DNA from: Pseudomonas gregormendelii
GTDB lineage: Bacteria > Pseudomonadota > Gammaproteobacteria > Pseudomonadales > Pseudomonadaceae
Direction: 5' to 3'
NCBI RefSeq assembly: GCF_017114825.1
Contig: NZ_JADEVO010000014.1
Span: 1-64,000, forward strand
DNA: 64,000 bases
In this document: positions 1 through 7,918 of the stretch, piece by piece
How positions within the stretch are numbered: the stretch's first letter is position 1
Layout of the letters: every line of letters begins with the position of its first letter
The notes under the pieces: model-generated
What the model was told of the DNA's origin: nothing
Seen by the model: the letters and a program-made list of their open reading frames with translations, nothing else
Database searches by the model: none
Translations under genes and position numbers: made by a program

Positions 1-1
1 T

Positions 2-97
2 AAACGCTTCGATTTCAAATGTCCGATCGAAGTGATGAGTGAGGTGATGCAAAAGGCCATTGCGATGCGGCACGATACTCCCACTTCGATTCAATAA
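2..97 (+). CDS. C-terminal fragment of an IS30-like transposase
   Basis: The window opens inside an open frame that ends with a TAA at 95-97. The 31 visible residues begin KRFDFKCPIEVM and end PTSIQ. This resembles the extreme C-terminus of IS30-family transposases, which close with an RPRK-x-L/F-x-F/W-x2-P-x-E-V motif after the DDE domain. The family call is from memory and rests on few residues, so it is tentative. The right end of the element, including a terminal inverted repeat, would be expected within 98-130, just before the next gene. The rest lies outside the window, so whether the copy is intact cannot be judged. Confidence 0.5.
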   Translation, partial: KRFDFKCPIEVMSEVMQKAIAMRHDTPTSIQ

Positions 98-151
98 CCG
101 TGTTGCACTCAGCTCCTGCAACCGCCCCCTGTAAAAACCGTACAGGAAAAA

Positions 152-655
152 TTGCGGGCTACGACCAACAGCTCTCGCCCCTTTACGGCGTTATACGACA
201 GCGAAAACCAGCCGACACCAAAGCCGCTGACGCTACTTAAAAAACTCATGAACCTCTTCAAAAGCGACGATGCTCAATCCAAGAAAAGCAGCTTGCCTGA
301 TGGATCGGACATCGCACTAGAACACCTGTACGCTGACATTTTGAATCCGCATACAAAAAGAACCTTGAAGGATGCATTCACCTTCATCGAGCGGGTCAAT
401 AAATTTTTAGCATTACCCAGCCCGGAGACTGCTCGGGAGATGGGTTTTGAATCGTCTGGCACTGCCAAAGGACATTTTTCCAGAGTCCTGGATTATTGGA
501 TCGGAAATTTGCGAGAACTACTTGAATTATCCGATGACCGCCTTGCAATACAGCTAACCATGACCCGAGCGATAGTAGCTCGGACCAGTCTTCAAAAAGT
601 TAAGCTTGACGCGACACCTGACATCACCGACATATCCCCGCCGCCGGTCACATAG
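152..655 (+). CDS. Unknown small protein, first member of paralogous pair A
   Basis: This 167-residue protein starts at TTG with an AGGAAAA ribosome site at 144-150. I do not recognise a family. The N-terminal 25 residues are rich in S, T, N and P. A basic amphipathic patch (LLKKLMNLFKS, about residues 28-38) follows, then a mostly helical body. Residues about 80-98 read IERVNKFLALP followed by ETAREM. The 886-1431 protein has IDEVNRLLSQP followed by TARNM, so the two look like diverged paralogs. The LKKLMNLF patch also resembles LFKRLIQFF in the 1534-2520 protein. There is no signal peptide or membrane segment. It starts about 55 bp after the IS30-like gene. A 6-bp stem (128-133 with 141-146) covers part of the ribosome site. 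A secreted effector or its chaperone is possible but unproven. Confidence 0.6.
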   Translation: MRATTNSSRPFTALYDSENQPTPKPLTLLKKLMNLFKSDDAQSKKSSLPDGSDIALEHLYADILNPHTKRTLKDAFTFIERVNKFLALPSPETAREMGFESSGTAKGHFSRVLDYWIGNLRELLELSDDRLAIQLTMTRAIVARTSLQKVKLDATPDITDISPPPVT

Positions 656-660
656 GCGAT

Positions 661-731
661 CGGATAACACAAAGACACATCACCGGGAAAATTCGCTGGC
701 GTATTTGCGTCGATGATCTTGGTGTTATCCG
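661..731. promoter_or_regulatory. Perfect 10-bp inverted repeat between the two pair-A genes
   Basis: CGGATAACAC at 661-670 is mirrored exactly by GTGTTATCCG at 722-731, with 51 bp between the arms. It begins 5 bp after the first gene stops and lies 155 bp before the next gene. The spacing suits DNA looping or paired binding sites better than a terminator hairpin. The role is unknown. The rest of the 230-bp gap holds no gene I can support. Confidence 0.35.
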
Positions 732-885
732 CCCCAATGTTGCGAAGCCGTTAGGGTGAGAACGCCTTAACACCGCCGTCAACTGCCTGAAAATGCACCC
801 TGGCGATAGGAGTGAGCGTTTTATGCAAGCGCAAAGACAGAGAGAGGCACAGCTTTGATGGGTATTTCGTAATAAGTGAACACAC

Positions 886-1431
886 ATGGAAAATTTATCC
901 AACGTAGCGCATGGAAAAACTCGCGGTAGCGCGACCCATCTCGCCCCTAGCCAACCAGTTGCGCCTCACCAACACCTCTCCGGCTGCGCTTTGTCAACTG
1001 GTAACGTTTCAAGCGTCCTGACTCCGATTAAGGAAAGCGCACCACTCAATCAAACCCGGCGCTCAGATCAAATAGTCGTAAAAAAAACACAAGAGCAGTT
1101 CAACAAAGAGCTCATCGACGAGGTCAATCGGCTGTTGAGCCAGCCGAATGATCTCACCGCCAGAAACATGGACAGGGGTTTTGAAACTGTAGCCGACGCG
1201 ATAAGGCAATTGATGCAGGAACTTCTATTGGTCGCGGAACAACTGAAAGAACAGATTGAAAACGTCGACTTAAGTAACACCCCTTCAACCAGCAAATATT
1301 TCTTGGACCTAAAGCATCCGCTACACCACGTGAAGCAAGCAATTGAAAACCTGAAAAGCCTGGAATCGACCTACGACAAGAGCGCGCATCGCCAGACACC
1401 TGGGTTGTTTTCACGCATTCGCCTAACCTAA
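886..1431 (+). CDS. Unknown helical protein, second member of paralogous pair A
   Basis: This 181-residue protein starts at ATG 886, with only a weak purine stretch (AAGTGAA) upstream. The N-terminal 60 residues are low in charge and rich in S, T, A, P and H, as expected for a flexible export or secretion region. Residues about 65-155 are predicted helical with coiled-coil character (EQFNKELIDEVNRLL, then LMQELLLVAEQLKEQIE). The motif VNRLL-x2-P...TARNM matches VNKFL-x2-P...TAREM in the protein encoded at 152-655. No signal peptide or transmembrane segment is visible. G+C looks lower than in the housekeeping genes to the right, which suggests acquired DNA. Function is unknown; a type III-type effector is one hypothesis, but no HrpL box was found by eye. 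Confidence 0.6.
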   Translation: MENLSNVAHGKTRGSATHLAPSQPVAPHQHLSGCALSTGNVSSVLTPIKESAPLNQTRRSDQIVVKKTQEQFNKELIDEVNRLLSQPNDLTARNMDRGFETVADAIRQLMQELLLVAEQLKEQIENVDLSNTPSTSKYFLDLKHPLHHVKQAIENLKSLESTYDKSAHRQTPGLFSRIRLT

Positions 1432-1533
1432 TGATCCCGGTGCGACTTTGGCAATGATGTCTTATGCGTATAACGCCGCTGTGAGAACAGCTTTGAAACT
1501 GATATTTATATATCATACATGGAGTTAGTCAAG

Positions 1534-2520
1534 ATGACAGAAAATATACAAACAGCCTACAGCTTCGCTAGCGCAGCTAGGCGATACATTGCTTACAGCC
1601 CGCCCCCCGCCCCGATCTCGCCAACAAAAAACAATATATGGGCTTCGCTGGAATCAGTGAGCAACACTACTTATCTTTTACACCCTATAGCCAAGCGGGC
1701 TACTCCCGAAAAACCTGCATCGCTGTTTAAAAGACTCATTCAATTTTTCCAATGCGAAAAGTCGACGACTCTACACAGGTTTGATTTTTTTGGTGCTCCT
1801 TTTGATATTGACGTTAGCGCCATCAGACGTTCACGTCCAGGTGAGGAGTTACACATCAGGTTCAGCAAAGAAATAATCAGTCTTTACCGGAGAACTCTGG
1901 TTATAGAAAGAGACTGCCAATCTAAATTCGAAAAAACCGCCCCAGAAAAAGAACGAGTTATCATTGCTCAGAACCTGAAGAAAACCCGGGATCAACTTGA
2001 ACACACTCAAGCAGAACTTGAACGACTGAAAATTGCTTGCGGCAAACACCATATTTATGACATTGAACTAAACTTGCTAATTGACACTTGCTCATCATTC
2101 AGAAAAAAACTCGAGACGGGGCTTATTGCGTATATCGACAAACATCGTACCGTCTCAACTGAAAAGATAAAACAACTCTGCTCGGAGAGCGGATGCCTTG
2201 TCGAGAAGACCGAGCAACTGCTGAAAACAACCGATCACAAATTTAGTAAAAACGCAAAAAAAATCCGAAAAGACGTACTTATGGAAAACATCGATCACTC
2301 CCGGACCGCAATAGAAAATGCACTCGACGCAATCAGAAATAATATGACCTGGTACTCGAATCCCGAGTTTATGGAACTACATAACGCACTCAAAAAATCT
2401 AACGAGGCAGCTCGCAAACTGAATTTTAAAGAGTTTGATAAAAAACTGGCTGCTGTTACTACGGAAATCCCACGTGCAAAACTGAAAAGCCCTCGTAGCC
2501 CAACACAAACTAGCTATTGA
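1534..2520 (+). CDS. Unknown coiled-coil protein, long member of paralogous pair B
   Basis: This protein has 328 residues from ATG 1534. That start is preferred over ATG 1519 because GGAG at 1522-1525 sits 8 bases before it. The N-terminus is Ser/Pro/Ala-rich with a poly-proline patch (PPPAP). A basic amphipathic LFKRLIQFF patch and a PF-D-x-D block around residues 75-95 follow. The rest is a long helical region with heptad-like Leu and charged residues (RDQLEHTQAELERLKIA) and a lysine-rich C-terminus. Blocks around AIRRSRPGEELHI and GKHHIYDIELNLLID reappear as AIKKSIPGDPVHI and GKKSSHDIGLDVLIT in the next gene. Base composition is clearly AT-rich. There is no signal peptide. The function is unknown; an elongated secreted or intracellular coiled-coil protein is the most that can be said. 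Confidence 0.65.
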   Translation: MTENIQTAYSFASAARRYIAYSPPPAPISPTKNNIWASLESVSNTTYLLHPIAKRATPEKPASLFKRLIQFFQCEKSTTLHRFDFFGAPFDIDVSAIRRSRPGEELHIRFSKEIISLYRRTLVIERDCQSKFEKTAPEKERVIIAQNLKKTRDQLEHTQAELERLKIACGKHHIYDIELNLLIDTCSSFRKKLETGLIAYIDKHRTVSTEKIKQLCSESGCLVEKTEQLLKTTDHKFSKNAKKIRKDVLMENIDHSRTAIENALDAIRNNMTWYSNPEFMELHNALKKSNEAARKLNFKEFDKKLAAVTTEIPRAKLKSPRSPTQTSY

Positions 2521-2611
2521 GCCTGTTCCTGAAAAGTAGCGTTTTATACAAGGCAATGGTACAGAGACAAAAGTATCGTTTCTATTTAGACTTCTCTGCT
2601 GGAGCATAACC

Positions 2612-3214
2612 ATGGCAACTGCGAAGCCTGTCGCCAATATTGGTATACAAAGCAAATCCTCTTTTCCGGATCCAGAAGCAGAGCACGCTAAAGACAGCTG
2701 GACCGCTTCATTGAAGGGGAGCCGTAATGCTCCCGGCAGCCTCTATTCCATAAGCAGCAAGTGCAAAGTGTCTGACGACGAAAAAAACCTGTGGCAAAAA
2801 ATCGTGTATTTCCTCAGACACACATTTTGCGCTTCAAACCGATTTTTCCATGTTGACCGATCGACCCCTCGCGCAGTTTCCTTTGACGTACTGGCGATCA
2901 AAAAATCCATTCCGGGTGATCCAGTCCATATTGATGCCCGGGGAAAAATACAGACGCTCGACCAGGAGTGTTGTCTTTTACATGCGCACTATGAGCACTT
3001 TGCCAATGCATCCACCACGGGCGATCATTCTTCGTCCAAGATGCGTGAGATCAGACAAACGAACCAAAGTCTTCTCGATGACTGCATCAAACTCAAGGCC
3101 GCTTTGGGCAAAAAGAGCTCACATGATATTGGCCTCGACGTTTTGATCACGGCCTACCAGTCGCCCTTTCAAGGCCTTCGTGTCGATGCTCCGACTACGC
3201 CGAATCACGACTGA
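2612..3214 (+). CDS. Unknown protein, short paralog (pair B) of the upstream gene
   Basis: This 200-residue protein starts at ATG 2612 behind GGAG with 7 bases of spacing, 91 bp after the previous stop. It aligns with the middle of the 1534-2520 product in the same order: LWQKIVYFLRHTF for LFKRLIQFFQ; FDVLAIKKSIPGDPVHI for FDIDVSAIRRSRPGEELHI; then a helical spacer and LGKKSSHDIGLDVLI for CGKHHIYDIELNLLI. It stops about where the longer protein begins its second coiled-coil half. It is therefore either a natural short paralog or a C-terminally truncated duplicate. The N-terminal 50 residues are polar and unrelated in detail. The function is unknown. Confidence 0.6.
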   Translation: MATAKPVANIGIQSKSSFPDPEAEHAKDSWTASLKGSRNAPGSLYSISSKCKVSDDEKNLWQKIVYFLRHTFCASNRFFHVDRSTPRAVSFDVLAIKKSIPGDPVHIDARGKIQTLDQECCLLHAHYEHFANASTTGDHSSSKMREIRQTNQSLLDDCIKLKAALGKKSSHDIGLDVLITAYQSPFQGLRVDAPTTPNHD

Positions 3215-3322
3215 ACTCGCCTATAAAACATCATCGACCCGCTCATTTTCCGTACACCCACTTCCACTTTCTGGTCTTGATGACGGGCTTGGCCCCGCTG
3301 GGCAAAGGGCGTCAAGGGCGCC

Positions 3323-5101
3323 CTATAGGAAGATCTTCTTGAACAGTGCGCGGTAAAAAGTACCGTAATGAGTACCCTCCCCTGTGGTACCCCTTTGATT
3401 AATCTTTTTCAAATGCGCTCTGGCGAAAGATTCAGCAGGTGTATCAGCGGCCGGGTAATGCATATGGGCGTAAGCCCAGGGTTGGCCGCTGACCGTTATC
3501 TCAAACTCATCCAGGAAGTCCGTTTGTCTGGACTGGCTGTTAGTGACAGGATCGAACACCATGCGCTTACCGGGCCTCCTGCTCACTGTCTGGGTAATGC
3601 CCAGTAGACCGAGATCACTCAAATACATTAAGTGCTCAGGCGTCGGCGGGGCGCGTAAAATCCGCTCAATGCGTGTGCTTTGCCCTTTCTTGACAAGATC
3701 TGCCGCCCTAGTCTCCAGGGTTTGGGCCATGTTACCGGCACTCTCGCGATCCGCTGCAGTGGGTAACCCCTGCTTACTCTCTTCGACTTCGGCGGCGAAG
3801 GTGCGGAGCTTATTGGCTTGGTACTCAAGAAGATCATATGCGCTCCTGGGACTCGACCAAGATTGGCTACGAATGTAATCGGCCATCTTTTCGCCTTCGG
3901 CCACTTCCAACAACATGTTTTTCATCTGCTCGGACAACTCACTCAAACTGACTTTACTGGCGCCAGTTTTAGCACCACTGGCCCTGTCGGGAGGCGAATA
4001 TTTCAAAAACAGCTGCTGGTTAGGCGAACGAATATAGGTTGCCGTGCGCTGACCACGGCTGTTCAAGATATCAATAATACCAGCATTGTCAGAGCGCGGC
4101 TTGCCAGTCAAGGTGAGCACTGTTTTCGGATTGTCATCCGCTTGCGCATTGAATTTGACTCGATTGGTTGGCGTACTGCTGACAGGTTTTTGGGGTTTCG
4201 ATGGGGCAGCCGACTTAGGAGGGCGCTTGGACAACTGGCGTGAGCTTGCAGCCCGCGCAGTCGTTTTGTCTGCTGCGGTGAGGGGTAGTTCATCGAGCTT
4301 GTTCATTAAGCGAGTTCGCTCTTCTCGCAACAAAACCCGAAAACGTTCGATCGTTTTAATCACACGCACCCGAGCAGCGGCTGTCTCTTTAAGCTGGTTC
4401 GCCATACCGCTTTTATGGAGGACCTGTCTTACTAAGTCGCGGGATCCAAGCCCTTCTTCAAGAATTTCAGCGTATGATTTTTTTGTCGAATTATAAATAT
4501 CACTGATCGAATGGTAGGTTTCATCCAGTTTGAGCAACGCGTGAAGACGTTCTTCTATTGCGACCCTCTGTTTTGATGCAGAACAAAGTTTCGGCCCCTC
4601 CAAATCCAACCGTCTATTGGCATGGTGGATATTGGCCGCATGATTCAACTCGCCGGCAAGGCCCTCACTTTTGCTGGCACCTTCCAGCAGGAGATAAATC
4701 CTCCATATATGTTCCGCGCTTAAGATACGGCTCAAGTCTTCCAACACTTCAAGCCAGTTATCTTCGAACTTAACAGCGGCCAACCTCGCGACCTCTTTCT
4801 TCTGTTGTAATGCCTGCAGTTTTTGTTTGCGTCGCGGATCCGGCATCCCACTTTTCGAGCCGCGTAGGGCATGGCTCTTGTTCAGATCACCAGGGTTCGG
4901 ATCGTCACGCGAAAACCGGGCCGGAACCTGGCGCGAGGCCGAGCCGACAGCGCTACCCAAAGGCAATCCTTCAGCGCAGGGACAGTTCCCAGTGGTCACG
5001 AGCTCCTGGCTCAAGGCTGTGCTCTGCGCAGGCGCAGGCGACCCTGGAGCTTGGGCAGCGGCCGATGGTTGACTCGACTGTTTAGATTTAACAGCGTCCA
5101 G
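3323..5101 (-). CDS. Large effector-like protein with coiled-coil middle and toxin-like C-terminal segment
   Basis: ATG is absent near the 5' end. The best start is CTG at 5101, directly behind AGGAGAGG. That ribosome site is also used, in the duplicated leader, by the ATG-started gene at 6892. This gives 592 residues; a TTG at 5014 is the alternative. The first 60 residues are rich in S, P, A and Q, as in secreted effectors. Residues about 90-290 are helical and charged, with a coiled-coil look. A proline/serine linker follows, then a second helical block. The last 110 residues (APPTPEHLMYLSDLGLLGI ... DFLDEFEI ... YAHMHYPAADTPAESF ... AHLKKINQR) resemble, from memory, the terminal part of large Pseudomonas dermonecrotic-type (DUF6543-like) toxins. 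This resemblance is unverified. Activity is unknown. Confidence 0.6.
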   Translation of the reverse strand: MDAVKSKQSSQPSAAAQAPGSPAPAQSTALSQELVTTGNCPCAEGLPLGSAVGSASRQVPARFSRDDPNPGDLNKSHALRGSKSGMPDPRRKQKLQALQQKKEVARLAAVKFEDNWLEVLEDLSRILSAEHIWRIYLLLEGASKSEGLAGELNHAANIHHANRRLDLEGPKLCSASKQRVAIEERLHALLKLDETYHSISDIYNSTKKSYAEILEEGLGSRDLVRQVLHKSGMANQLKETAAARVRVIKTIERFRVLLREERTRLMNKLDELPLTAADKTTARAASSRQLSKRPPKSAAPSKPQKPVSSTPTNRVKFNAQADDNPKTVLTLTGKPRSDNAGIIDILNSRGQRTATYIRSPNQQLFLKYSPPDRASGAKTGASKVSLSELSEQMKNMLLEVAEGEKMADYIRSQSWSSPRSAYDLLEYQANKLRTFAAEVEESKQGLPTAADRESAGNMAQTLETRAADLVKKGQSTRIERILRAPPTPEHLMYLSDLGLLGITQTVSRRPGKRMVFDPVTNSQSRQTDFLDEFEITVSGQPWAYAHMHYPAADTPAESFARAHLKKINQRGTTGEGTHYGTFYRALFKKIFL

Positions 5102-5281
5102 GGTGCCTCTCCTGTCTCAGGGTGTCTTGATCGATGCCTGTCGTGTGCGCTGGCAAGCTGCGCCCGGGACAGGGCCGCCATTAAGCGTCAGCGCACAAAC
5201 CATTTTTTACATAAAACGCTCGAAACCCCGGCGAACGACCCGGTAATGTGTAATCCAAGAATTCCGGACACAGTCGCTACC
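5102..5281 (-). repeat. Leader copy 1 of a duplicated promoter/leader block
   Basis: This 180-bp stretch upstream of the minus-strand gene 3323-5101 matches 6893-7073 at a constant offset of 1791-1792 bp. Shared blocks are GCCTCTCCTG (5105/6896), ATTAAGCG[T/C]CAGCGC (5180/6972), AAAACGCTCGAA (5213/7005) and ATGTGTAA (5246/7038). In mRNA sense the first block is the CAGGAGAGGC ribosome site. The two copies are clearly diverged, so this is an old duplication or a shared regulatory cassette. The rest of the 306-bp gap (5282-5407) shows no gene. Confidence 0.7.
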
Positions 5282-5407
5282 GGACCGCCAACACAGCCGA
5301 TCATCGCCACTCAGTACGGTTTTAGTCCGAGTGCCACGTCGAGACGTCATATGTGAAGACAGCAAGGCAGGCGTCATCCTGCATCACGTGCAGCGCCAAC
5401 GAATCGT

Positions 5408-6892
5408 TCATCGTTTACCAAGCGGGAATGGGTGCCCCGAGCTTTCTACCAACCACAAAAATAACGCACGTACTAGCGGCACCCCCTTAAGACGCGCGGG
5501 CTTTTTAACGGGAGGCTTGAGCACCTCCGCCTCTGGGTTCTCGATGCCTTGATCGACGGACGCTGGCTTTTCAACGTGGTGGTTGAACACTGACACCTTC
5601 GAAGCATCTGCGCGTTCGTAGGTTGCCTCCCCGCTGTTGGTGCGCCCGTAGCTGGGCGCAAGCATTTCATCCAGTTGGTTGAGGTCGTCCCGTTCCGACG
5701 CCTCTGCGCGCTTGTAGGCTTCCTCCCCGCTGTTGGTGCGCCCGTAGCTGGGCGCAAGCGTCTTATTCCGCTGGTTGAGGTCGCCCCGTTCCGACGCCTC
5801 TGCGCGTTCGTAGGCCTCCTCCCCGCTGCCGGTGCGCCGGTAGCTGGGCGCAAGCGTCTTATTCCGCTGGTTGAGGTTGCCCCGTTCCGAGATCCGTACG
5901 CCACGCTGCTGTACGCCGGGACCCCCTGCCGGGGCCGGAACGGCAGCATGTTCACGGTCTTCAAACGGCAGAAAATTGGAAGCCTGAACATCAAGGGCGG
6001 CGTCGGACGCCAGCGGCGGGGACATTGCCTGGAGCGCTTTGTATCCCACATACGTGAGGCTCGTTATCGCAATGCCGCATCCCATTATAAGGGGGGCGCG
6101 GGGCGCTCCGTGATTGGCCATCGCAAAGCCTGCCCCCGCCAGCATCTGCCCTGCCGCTTCAGCGTTGCTGAGAAAGCTCTGGCCTTCACTGCCCATGTCA
6201 AAGGTAGAATGAGCGTTGACCGACAGGTCGGCTGCCATAGCCCCGGTCAACACGACCGCAGAACTCGATTGATTGGCAATCGTCTTGCGCTGACCTTCGT
6301 CTGTCAGTGCCCCGGCGCGGGCCTGCGGGTCGGAAGGGAACAGTAAACGAGCCAGATCCTCCGCCGACTGTGCAGGACATTTTTGAAATTCCGCTGCACG
6401 CTCCAAGTCCTGGAGCGGCAGTTGTTCAATTATTTCCTGAACTGTCTTAAAGCCCTTTTTGATTTCCCCGACGACTCTATTCATTAACAGGTCAAAGTGG
6501 ATTGGCGCAGGAGAATCGCACACCTTGTTCACCAAACTCGCTATGACCTCGCTTAAACCGGTGGTATCCACCCCGTGCTTCTCTAGTCTCTTCTTGACGT
6601 AACTATCCGCAAGGTCCTTTTTGAGCAGACGGTCGGACAATTCCGTAGTTTGGTCGGTGCCGCAGCGCTTGTTGCCTTGCAACACATTAAGCAACTTTTC
6701 CATGCTGCCAGCGCTGCCCTCTAAAGAGGTATCCATAGGCTGGAGGAAGCAGTAGCCGCGACCGTCTTTGCCAGCCCCGTTCGTTGTATTCAAAAGTGTA
6801 TTTGGAATCATGTACGGATGAGTCACGCAGGCCATGGGGAACTCAATACCGCGCGCTGTAAGACTCGGCAATCTAGCGCTAACATCAATCAT
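5408..6892 (-). CDS. Unknown protein with hydrophobic centre and three 32-residue repeats
   Basis: This protein has 494 residues from ATG 6892, chosen over an upstream in-frame start at 6967 because AGGAGAGG lies just before 6892. Residues about 45-190 are a polar, mostly helical domain with several Cys. Residues about 210-290 are Ala/Gly-rich with a probable membrane-inserting stretch (PLIMGCGIAITSLTYVGY). Then come three tandem repeats of exactly 32 residues, each with [R]-G/D-x-LNQ, LAPSY-x-RT-x-SGE and YERAEAS. A basic, proline-rich tail follows. It shares its leader with the gene at 3323-5101, so the two are probably co-regulated. No family was recognised. The layout recalls secreted effectors that insert in a host membrane, but that is inference. 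Confidence 0.6.
   Translation of the reverse strand: MIDVSARLPSLTARGIEFPMACVTHPYMIPNTLLNTTNGAGKDGRGYCFLQPMDTSLEGSAGSMEKLLNVLQGNKRCGTDQTTELSDRLLKKDLADSYVKKRLEKHGVDTTGLSEVIASLVNKVCDSPAPIHFDLLMNRVVGEIKKGFKTVQEIIEQLPLQDLERAAEFQKCPAQSAEDLARLLFPSDPQARAGALTDEGQRKTIANQSSSAVVLTGAMAADLSVNAHSTFDMGSEGQSFLSNAEAAGQMLAGAGFAMANHGAPRAPLIMGCGIAITSLTYVGYKALQAMSPPLASDAALDVQASNFLPFEDREHAAVPAPAGGPGVQQRGVRISERGNLNQRNKTLAPSYRRTGSGEEAYERAEASERGDLNQRNKTLAPSYGRTNSGEEAYKRAEASERDDLNQLDEMLAPSYGRTNSGEATYERADASKVSVFNHHVEKPASVDQGIENPEAEVLKPPVKKPARLKGVPLVRALFLWLVESSGHPFPLGKR
5597..5884 (-). repeat. Three 96-bp in-frame coding repeats
   Basis: Three head-to-tail 96-bp units encode 32 residues each inside the 5408-6892 gene. 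The first two units (in protein order) differ at only a few residues: N/D, R/G, G/N and E/K changes. The third is more diverged (LDEML in place of RNKTL). The exact unit length and near identity of two copies point to recent expansion by slippage or unequal crossing over. Copy number may vary between strains. Confidence 0.9.
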
Positions 6893-7073
6893 TATGCCTC
6901 TCCTGCATTGGGTGACTTCGATCAAGCCCTGTCCTGCGCGCAAGCCACGTCGACGGGATACAGGCACAGCAATTAAGCGCCAGCGCCCAGGCAGCCTTTT
7001 TCAAAAAACGCTCGAACTCCACGTGACCGACGTGCAGATGTGTAACTTGAAAACTCCAGGCACGGTGGCCACA
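6893..7073 (-). repeat. Leader copy 2 of the duplicated promoter/leader block
   Basis: This is the second copy of the leader, upstream of the minus-strand gene that starts at 6892 (see the entry at 5102-5281 for the shared blocks). It holds a CAGGAGAGG ribosome site just before the ATG. It occupies most of the 298-bp gap to the divergent GntR gene at 7191. No HrpL-type box (GGAACC-N15/16-CCACNNA) was seen in either copy. Confidence 0.7.
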
Positions 7074-7190
7074 CGCCCCCACCCTGCAGGCGCAAGCTCG
7101 CACACATTGGTTCTTCATCTGATTCAGGACCTTCTCCCCGCCTGCTATGATGCGCAACACCTCCGCCCGCCCAGGACCGCGTCGCTCGCC

Positions 7191-7910
7191 ATGGATTACC
7201 GCAAACCCTCCGACCGCAAAAGCATGCATTCGCGCATCGTCCAGGACCTGGGCATGCAGATAGTCTCCGGACGCTTCAAGCCCGACGACAAACTGCCCGC
7301 CGAAGCGCTGTTGTGCGAAGAGTACGCGGTCAGTCGCCCGGTATTGCGCGAAGCCACCCGGGTGCTGGTCGCCAAGGGCCTGGTGTATTCCCGGCCGCGA
7401 GTCGGCACGGTGGTGAAGGCGCGCAAGGAATGGTACATGCTCGATCCGGATGTGTTGCATTGGCTGATGCAAAGCAGCCCGCAGAATGAGTTTTTCGACC
7501 TGTTGACCAGCGTGCGCAGCATCATCGAACCGGCTGCGGCCGCCCTCGCTGCGCAGCACGCCACCGATGCGGACATTGCCGCCATCGGTGAGGCTTACCA
7601 ACGCATGGAAGCGGCTCCTACGCCTGAAGCGTTGTTGCAACCGGATCTGGATTTCCACAGCCGCATCGCCGACGCCACCCACAATGACTTGCTGGCGAAC
7701 CTGTGCAACATGCTGTCGGTGGCGATTGGCGAAGCGTTGAAGCATTCCAACCAGCGGCCGAACCTGCATGAGCTGGCATTGCCACGGCACAAGGCGATTC
7801 TGACGGCGATCGAGAATCGGGATGCGCTGGGGGCGCGGCATGCGACGTTGGTGCAGCTGGATGATGCGCGTAGTGCTTTGAATGTGGTGCTCGGTACGGA
7901 ATTGTCGTAG
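7191..7910 (+). CDS. FadR/GntR-family transcriptional regulator
   Basis: This 239-residue protein starts at ATG 7191 (MDYRKPSDRK). It has an N-terminal winged helix (residues about 15-80, with LPAEALLCEEYAVSRPVLREA as the recognition region) and a C-terminal FCD all-alpha ligand domain. The FCD domain carries the usual acidic and His metal/ligand residues (E-x-A, D-x-x-FH-x-x-I, H-x-x-I). The sequence is closest, from memory, to DgoR-type regulators of galactonate and other sugar-acid catabolism. No dgo-type enzyme or transporter gene is adjacent, so the target is not local apart from possible self-regulation. It is divergent from the effector-like gene at 5408-6892 and marks the boundary between the accessory island and ordinary chromosome. 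The ribosome site is weak. Confidence 0.85.
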   Translation: MDYRKPSDRKSMHSRIVQDLGMQIVSGRFKPDDKLPAEALLCEEYAVSRPVLREATRVLVAKGLVYSRPRVGTVVKARKEWYMLDPDVLHWLMQSSPQNEFFDLLTSVRSIIEPAAAALAAQHATDADIAAIGEAYQRMEAAPTPEALLQPDLDFHSRIADATHNDLLANLCNMLSVAIGEALKHSNQRPNLHELALPRHKAILTAIENRDALGARHATLVQLDDARSALNVVLGTELS

Positions 7911-7918
7911 AGCAAAGT

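Noticed and set aside
5102..7190. HrpL-dependent promoter for the effector-like genes.
   Set aside because: No GGAACC-N15/16-CCACNNA was found on either strand in the two leaders, so type III regulation is not claimed.
7191..7910. Extending the GntR gene upstream to 6834.
   Set aside because: The added 119 residues overlap the divergent gene and its leader and have no family match; the winged helix begins properly after 7191.
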